Program-made: the position numbers and the translations under genes
Shown here: positions 60,186 through 64,000 of the stretch, piece after piece
Numbering within the stretch: the stretch's first letter is position 1
How the letters are laid out: every line of letters begins with the position of its first letter
The notes under the pieces: model-generated
Told to the model about the DNA's origin: nothing
Databases searched by the model: none
The model's input: the letters and a program-made list of their open reading frames with translations, nothing else
Origin: Ancylobacter defluvii
GTDB lineage: Bacteria; Pseudomonadota; Alphaproteobacteria; Rhizobiales; Xanthobacteraceae
Assembly: GCF_018390605.1 (NCBI RefSeq)
Contig: NZ_JAHBGD010000004.1
Location: 1 to 64,000, forward strand
Length of the DNA: 64,000 bases
Direction of reading: 5' to 3'

Positions 60186-60380
60186 ATGGCGCGCCCAGCG
60201 AGATGTCCGGCAGGGCATCGAGCCATGGGTCGGCTGCGTCGCCGTCGAAGGAGAATCGTCCGCCGAGGAAGACGTAGCGCCGGCGTGCGCCATTGCTGAG
60301 CGGATATTCGACGCCGGTGGGCACATCTAGCGGCTGAACAACAATGCCGGCATCATGGCCTGTCCGGAGGCACGGGTCGG
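60186..60380 (-). pseudogene. AraC-type N-terminal cupin fragment
   Basis: The minus strand has an open stretch reading GHDAGIVVQPLDVPTGVEYP, then RRRYVFLGGRFSFDGDAADP and WLDALPD. The pattern R-x-x-x-x-G-R-F-x-F-D-G-x-A-A-x-P-x-L-x-A-L-P is that of the cupin domain at the start of many AraC regulators. The DNA-binding half is absent and both ends fade out. I read it as a deletion relic between the LysR and sulfatase genes. Confidence 0.4.
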
Positions 60381-60722
60381 GCTGGGCGGCGACAGTTCGG
60401 CACCCGTCATCGTCCTTTGCGCTGACAACCCGCCTTGGCTGGCCCTTTCCGGTGGGGAGGGGTTCGCCTCTGCATTCTCCGCCGTTCTTCGTTAGTCGGC
60501 GGGGCTTTGGGACGATGCGCGGTTTCGGTGCGCCTCACTCGACCGGCTGGGGCAAGCTGCTGGCAACAGGGCGCTCCCGCTGCACCCCGGCAAGTTCCCC
60601 GCCGGCGCGGGACAAGGCCGGTGCGGTTTGCCGCAGCGAGCGGCGGCAATTTCTCCTATGCTGCCGGCGGTGGCGCGCCCGCGTCGCCGTCCAGCCTTCG
60701 CCAGCCCGTGACGGCCCTCCCC

Positions 60723-62285
60723 ATGATCCAAGCTGCTTCCGCAGGCGCGCCGGCGCCCGACCGTCGTCCCAACATCCTGCTGATCACCGCCGACCAGTGG
60801 CGCGGCGACCTGATGGCGGCCGGCCGCCCCTTCGGCGGCCTGACGCCCAATCTCGACGCGCTGGCCGCCGCCGGCACCAGCTTCGCCGGCCATTTTTGCC
60901 AAGTCTATCCCTGCGGCCCCTCGCGCGCCTCGCTCTATACCGGGCTCTATGCCCACAAGCACCGCTCGGTGGCCAACGGCATGCCGCTCGATGCTCGCCA
61001 TCCGACGCTGTTCACCGAGCTGCGCCGCGCCGGCTATCTGCCGACGCTGTTCGGCTATACCGACACCACGCTCGATCCTCGCGGCCGGGCGCCACGCGAC
61101 CCCGATCGCGGCACCTACGAGAATCTGTGCCCCGGCATCGCCGCCGGGCTGGTGCTCACCGAGCGGGCGACGCCATGGCTGGCGCATCTCAAGGCGAACG
61201 GCTACCGCGTTGAGGATCCCGATGCCGGCCGCGAGGCGATCTTCGCCCAGCGTCGCTTCGGCGAGCCGGCGGTGTTCGCCGCCGAACATTCCGAGACCGC
61301 CTTCCTCACCGACCGCTTCCTCGACTGGCTTGGCGTTGCCGGCAAGGCGCCGTTCTGCGCCCACCTGTCCTTCATCGCCCCGCATCCGCCCTTCGGGGCG
61401 GCGGATCCCTATCATCGTCTCGTCGACCCCGCCGACATGCCGGCGCCGGTGCGCGGCGCTGACCCTTCGGTCGAGGCCGGCCAGAGCCCGCTGATCGCTG
61501 CACTGATCGGTCGGATCGGCCTCACTGCACACCTCATCGGCCTCACCGGGCGCGCCGCCGACATGGATGACGACCTCATCCGACGCATGCGCGCCATCTA
61601 TGCCGGCCTCGCCCATGAGGTGGACCACCATCTCGGCCGCATCTTCCGGGCGTTGAAAGAAAATGGCTTATGGGACAATACCTTGATCGTCTTCACCGCC
61701 GATCATGGCGAGCAACTCGGCGACCATTGGCTGCTCGGCAAGACCGGCTATTACGACCAGTCCGCCCATATCCCGCTGATCATCCGCGACCCACGCCCCG
61801 CTGCCGATAGCGGGCGAGGCAAGTCACTGGATTCGCTCACGGAATCGATTGACCTGCTGCCGACTGTGCTGGAGGCGGCGGGCGTGCCGGTGCCACGTAA
61901 TTGTGATGGCCGCAGCCTTCTCTCCCTCTGCGCCGGTGAGGCGCCTCCCGCGGATTGGCGCGATGCCGTGCAATGGAGTTTCCATTTCGGCGATATCGCC
62001 GAGCGACGGATGGAGCATGCCCTCGGCTTGCCCACCCGCCTTTGCCATTTGCAGGTCATTCGAAGCAAATCTTTGAAATATATCGCTTTTGCTGGGCTTC
62101 CGCCGGTGCTGTTCGACCTCGCCGCCGATCCCGCGGAGCTGACGGATCGCGCCGCCGATTCCTCGGCGGCATCGCTGCGGCTGGAAGGAGCCGAGCGTCT
62201 GCTCCGCTTCCGCCAGCATCACGAGGAGGAAACCCTCACCGGTTATCTGGCGAAGGATGGGCAGTTTCATGAGGAGGTATCATGA
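60723..62285 (+). CDS. Sulfatase-superfamily hydrolase, phosphonate monoesterase-like
   Basis: 520 residues. NILLITADQWRGDLMAAGRP supplies metal-binding Asp; QVYPCGPSRASLYTGLYAHK has the C-x-P-S-R core in which Cys becomes formylglycine; IAPHPPFGAADPYHRLVDP and VFTADHGEQLGDHWLLGKTG supply further ligands; HIPLIIRDPRP follows. The C-G-P-S-R form and helical insert near residue 270 resemble phosphonate monoester hydrolases and choline sulfatase-like enzymes. ATG 60723 is chosen because the open frame upstream is not sulfatase-like. No AslB-type maturase is in the window. Confidence 0.88.
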   Translation: MIQAASAGAPAPDRRPNILLITADQWRGDLMAAGRPFGGLTPNLDALAAAGTSFAGHFCQVYPCGPSRASLYTGLYAHKHRSVANGMPLDARHPTLFTELRRAGYLPTLFGYTDTTLDPRGRAPRDPDRGTYENLCPGIAAGLVLTERATPWLAHLKANGYRVEDPDAGREAIFAQRRFGEPAVFAAEHSETAFLTDRFLDWLGVAGKAPFCAHLSFIAPHPPFGAADPYHRLVDPADMPAPVRGADPSVEAGQSPLIAALIGRIGLTAHLIGLTGRAADMDDDLIRRMRAIYAGLAHEVDHHLGRIFRALKENGLWDNTLIVFTADHGEQLGDHWLLGKTGYYDQSAHIPLIIRDPRPAADSGRGKSLDSLTESIDLLPTVLEAAGVPVPRNCDGRSLLSLCAGEAPPADWRDAVQWSFHFGDIAERRMEHALGLPTRLCHLQVIRSKSLKYIAFAGLPPVLFDLAADPAELTDRAADSSAASLRLEGAERLLRFRQHHEEETLTGYLAKDGQFHEEVS

Positions 62286-62525
62286 GGGCGTCCAACGGCG
62301 GCAGCGCAGGTCGGGCGGCGAGTTGACGTTGCGCGTATCGGGTTTTGCCGGTGATCGGAGCTATAGAATTAAATTAGAATTATTAAAATATTTGATCATG
62401 GCGCGTGTTGTGATCTTCATAGCTAGAATCGTTTAAAAGTAAGTATTAATAATTGTTTAGTTGACATGGATGGCTTGGCGGGCGGATAGGCAGCTCAGTT
62501 CTTGCTCTGTCGGTGACGCCGATCC
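62286..62525. promoter_or_regulatory. AT-rich gap ahead of the iron-uptake genes
   Basis: From about 62360 to 62465 the sequence is strongly AT-rich with several near-repeats of aattaaattagaatta and taagtattaataattg, ending in ttagttgacatgg with a -35-like ttgaca at 62460. An iron-responsive regulator could bind here given the genes downstream, but no exact box is visible. Confidence 0.4.
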
Positions 62526-63662
62526 ATGTCCGCCTCCGGTCTCTCGCCTGTCTTGCCCCGCCGCCGCGATGTACTCGGCCTCATGGCACTGACTGTGGTC
62601 GGATGCCATGCCTTCGTCCGCCCGGCGGCAGCGGCGATCGCGCTGAAGGACGTCACCGGACGTGAAGTGACGCTCGCCAAGCCGGCCTCCCGGATCGTCA
62701 TTGGCGACGGACGCTTTCTGCTGGCGCTGGCGCTGATCCATCCCGATCCGGTCTCGCTCATTGCCGGCTGGCCACGCGACATCAATCGTATCGGCCGCGC
62801 CGCCTATGCGGCCTGGCAGAAAAAATTCCCGACTATCAACGACATACTCCAGACGTCGGCCGCCAATGCGGCGATTTCGGTGGAGCGGATCATCGCGGCG
62901 CAGCCGGACCTTGCGGTGTTCTCGCTCGGCGCCCAGCCCTCCGACGAGGAGCGCGTGCGGCTGGAGGCGGCGGGCGTCCCGGTGGCGGTGGTCGATTTCT
63001 TCGTCAAGCCGCTCGACAATATGGAAGCGAGCCTGCGTCTCATCGGCGGGGCGATCGGGCGCGAGGCGCAGGCGGAGGCGTTCATCGCCTTCCGCCGGGC
63101 GCATTTCGATGTTGTGCGCACCCGAGTCGCCCAGCTGCCACCCGAGAAGAAGCCGCGCCTGTTCTTCGAGGCGCATGCGGCAATGACCGCCGATTGCTGC
63201 AACTCCCCTGGTCGCGGTAATATCGGCGAGGTGATCGAGGCGGTCGGTGCGACCAATATTGGTGCCACGGTGATTTCCGGCGCCTTCGGCAAGCTGAACC
63301 TGGAATATGTCATCGCGCAGGACCCGCAGGTCTATGTCGCGACCGGCGGCAGCCACATGGAAGGCACTGCCGGCCTGTTGATCGGCCCGGAATATAGTGT
63401 GGAGCGAGCGCGGGAGACGTTGGCCGGCCTGATCCGCCGTCCGGGCTTCGAAGGCATGAGCGCGGTCCGCAACCACCGCGTCTACGGCCTCGCTCACCAG
63501 ATGCTCAACTCGCCGCTCGACGTGCTCACCCTCGAGGTGCTGGCGCGCTGGGCGCATCCCGAGCTGTTCGCCGATCTCGATCCCGACGCCACCCTCGCCG
63601 AGATCAACACGCGTTTCCTCGCCGTGCCTGTCACCGGGCCGAACTGGATCGCTCTCGACTGA
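62526..63662 (+). CDS. ABC transporter substrate-binding protein, iron-siderophore/haem type
   Basis: 378 residues. A Tat-like signal (LPRRRDVLGLMALTVVGC) with R-R-R-D-V-L; the mature part begins ALKDVTGREVTLAKPASRIV, the FecB/BtuF-type opening. VERIIAAQPDLAVFSLGAQ, VPVAVVDFFVKPLDNMEASL and FFEAHAAMTADCCNSPGRGN follow. The last resembles binding proteins from TonB-linked uptake loci. Permease and ATPase genes are not in the window and may lie beyond 64000. Confidence 0.85.
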   Translation: MSASGLSPVLPRRRDVLGLMALTVVGCHAFVRPAAAAIALKDVTGREVTLAKPASRIVIGDGRFLLALALIHPDPVSLIAGWPRDINRIGRAAYAAWQKKFPTINDILQTSAANAAISVERIIAAQPDLAVFSLGAQPSDEERVRLEAAGVPVAVVDFFVKPLDNMEASLRLIGGAIGREAQAEAFIAFRRAHFDVVRTRVAQLPPEKKPRLFFEAHAAMTADCCNSPGRGNIGEVIEAVGATNIGATVISGAFGKLNLEYVIAQDPQVYVATGGSHMEGTAGLLIGPEYSVERARETLAGLIRRPGFEGMSAVRNHRVYGLAHQMLNSPLDVLTLEVLARWAHPELFADLDPDATLAEINTRFLAVPVTGPNWIALD

Positions 63663-63696
63663 CCGCTTCTTCGCCATCACGAAACGGAGACTTCCT

Positions 63697-64000
63697 ATGC
63701 GCCTCGCCGCCCGGACCAGCCGATTCCTCGCCGCTCCCTCGCTCCGGGTGCTTCTGATGGGCACGGCGCTGCTCATCGGCGTCGGTGCGGCGCAGGCGGA
63801 GCCGGAATTCGTGCGCTCGGTGAAGCCGGGGCCGGGTGTCTACGAACTCGTCTATAGCGCGCCGATGAACCGGGTCTATGTCGCTTCCGCCGGCACCCGC
63901 GGCTCGACCGAGGCCAAGGTGCTGGCGCTCGATCCGGTGACGCTGGAAACCAAGGAAACCATCGACTTCGGCTCGGAAGCCGCCTTCGGCCTCGGCATCA
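63697..64000 (+). CDS. YncE-like beta-propeller protein, N-terminal part
   Basis: 101 codons before the window ends. Signal peptide (LLMGTALLIGVGAAQAEPEF). The next part, VKPGPGVYELVYSAPMNRVY and VASAGTRGSTEAKVLALDPV, followed by TLETKETIDFGSEA, is the YncE-type blade pattern. YncE in E. coli is a secreted, Fur-controlled protein, consistent with the iron-type gene 34 bases upstream. ACGGAGA precedes the ATG. Confidence 0.8.
   Translation, partial: MRLAARTSRFLAAPSLRVLLMGTALLIGVGAAQAEPEFVRSVKPGPGVYELVYSAPMNRVYVASAGTRGSTEAKVLALDPVTLETKETIDFGSEAAFGLGI

Overview
This window is a high-GC chromosomal segment of an alphaproteobacterium, most likely of the order Hyphomicrobiales. The case rests on a RegB/RegA redox pair with the family's quinone-site and HELGTPL motifs, DmeR/DmeF-type metal resistance, a glycerol-type ABC operon with two ATPases, strong alphaproteobacterial codon bias, and small extragenic palindromes. 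The genus is an inference and cannot be fixed from the sequence alone.

Layout. (1) About 1-24.9 kb is a worn accessory region. It holds single-operon metabolic genes, each paired with a LysR regulator: isochorismatase-like hydrolase, luciferase-like monooxygenase, SDR, tautomerase-like protein plus metallo-beta-lactamase-fold hydrolase, DJ-1/PfpI protein. It also holds two KefB/C-type antiporters and two paralogous MFS exporters. Decay is heavy: an enoyl-CoA hydratase with an internal amber codon, a LysR stub, a DJ-1 gene with two lesions, an HSL-type esterase remnant, a frameshifted IS3 remnant, a decayed IS481-type element, and three relics of one small protein family. A curlin-like repeat protein lies between the two IS remnants. 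(2) 24.9-33.3 kb is a respiratory block: an MFS transporter, then cyoABCD (quinol oxidase), a SURF1 protein and the RegB/RegA two-component system in one tightly packed run. (3) 33.4-41.8 kb is a complete Wsp-type chemosensory operon, wspA-B-C-D-E-F-R in canonical order, ending in a diguanylate cyclase, so its output should be c-di-GMP. (4) 41.9-54.9 kb has a YbaK-type deacylase and then a long triose/polyol module. The module is an ABC importer (binding protein, two permeases, a small membrane protein, two ATPases), a DhaK-DhaL fusion kinase, and then DhaL, DhaM, HPr, enzyme I, a small putative HTH protein and DhaK. It therefore encodes both an ATP-type and a complete PTS-type dihydroxyacetone kinase with their own phosphoryl relay. 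(5) 54.9-64 kb has a KefF/MdaB-like quinone reductase with divergent LysR, dmeRF metal efflux with a visible operator, an MFS exporter with divergent LysR, a sulfatase/phosphonate monoesterase-type hydrolase, and an iron-siderophore type binding protein followed by the start of a YncE-like beta-propeller protein.

How the parts work together. RegBA probably senses the redox state of the quinone pool and sits directly behind an oxidase that draws on that pool. The Wsp system converts a surface or envelope signal to c-di-GMP. The ABC-Dha module appears to import a small polyol or triose and phosphorylate it, with PEP available through EI, HPr, DhaM and DhaL. No CRISPR array, rRNA or complete tRNA gene was seen; one 25-nt tRNA-Ser-like 3' end lies inside the decayed region.
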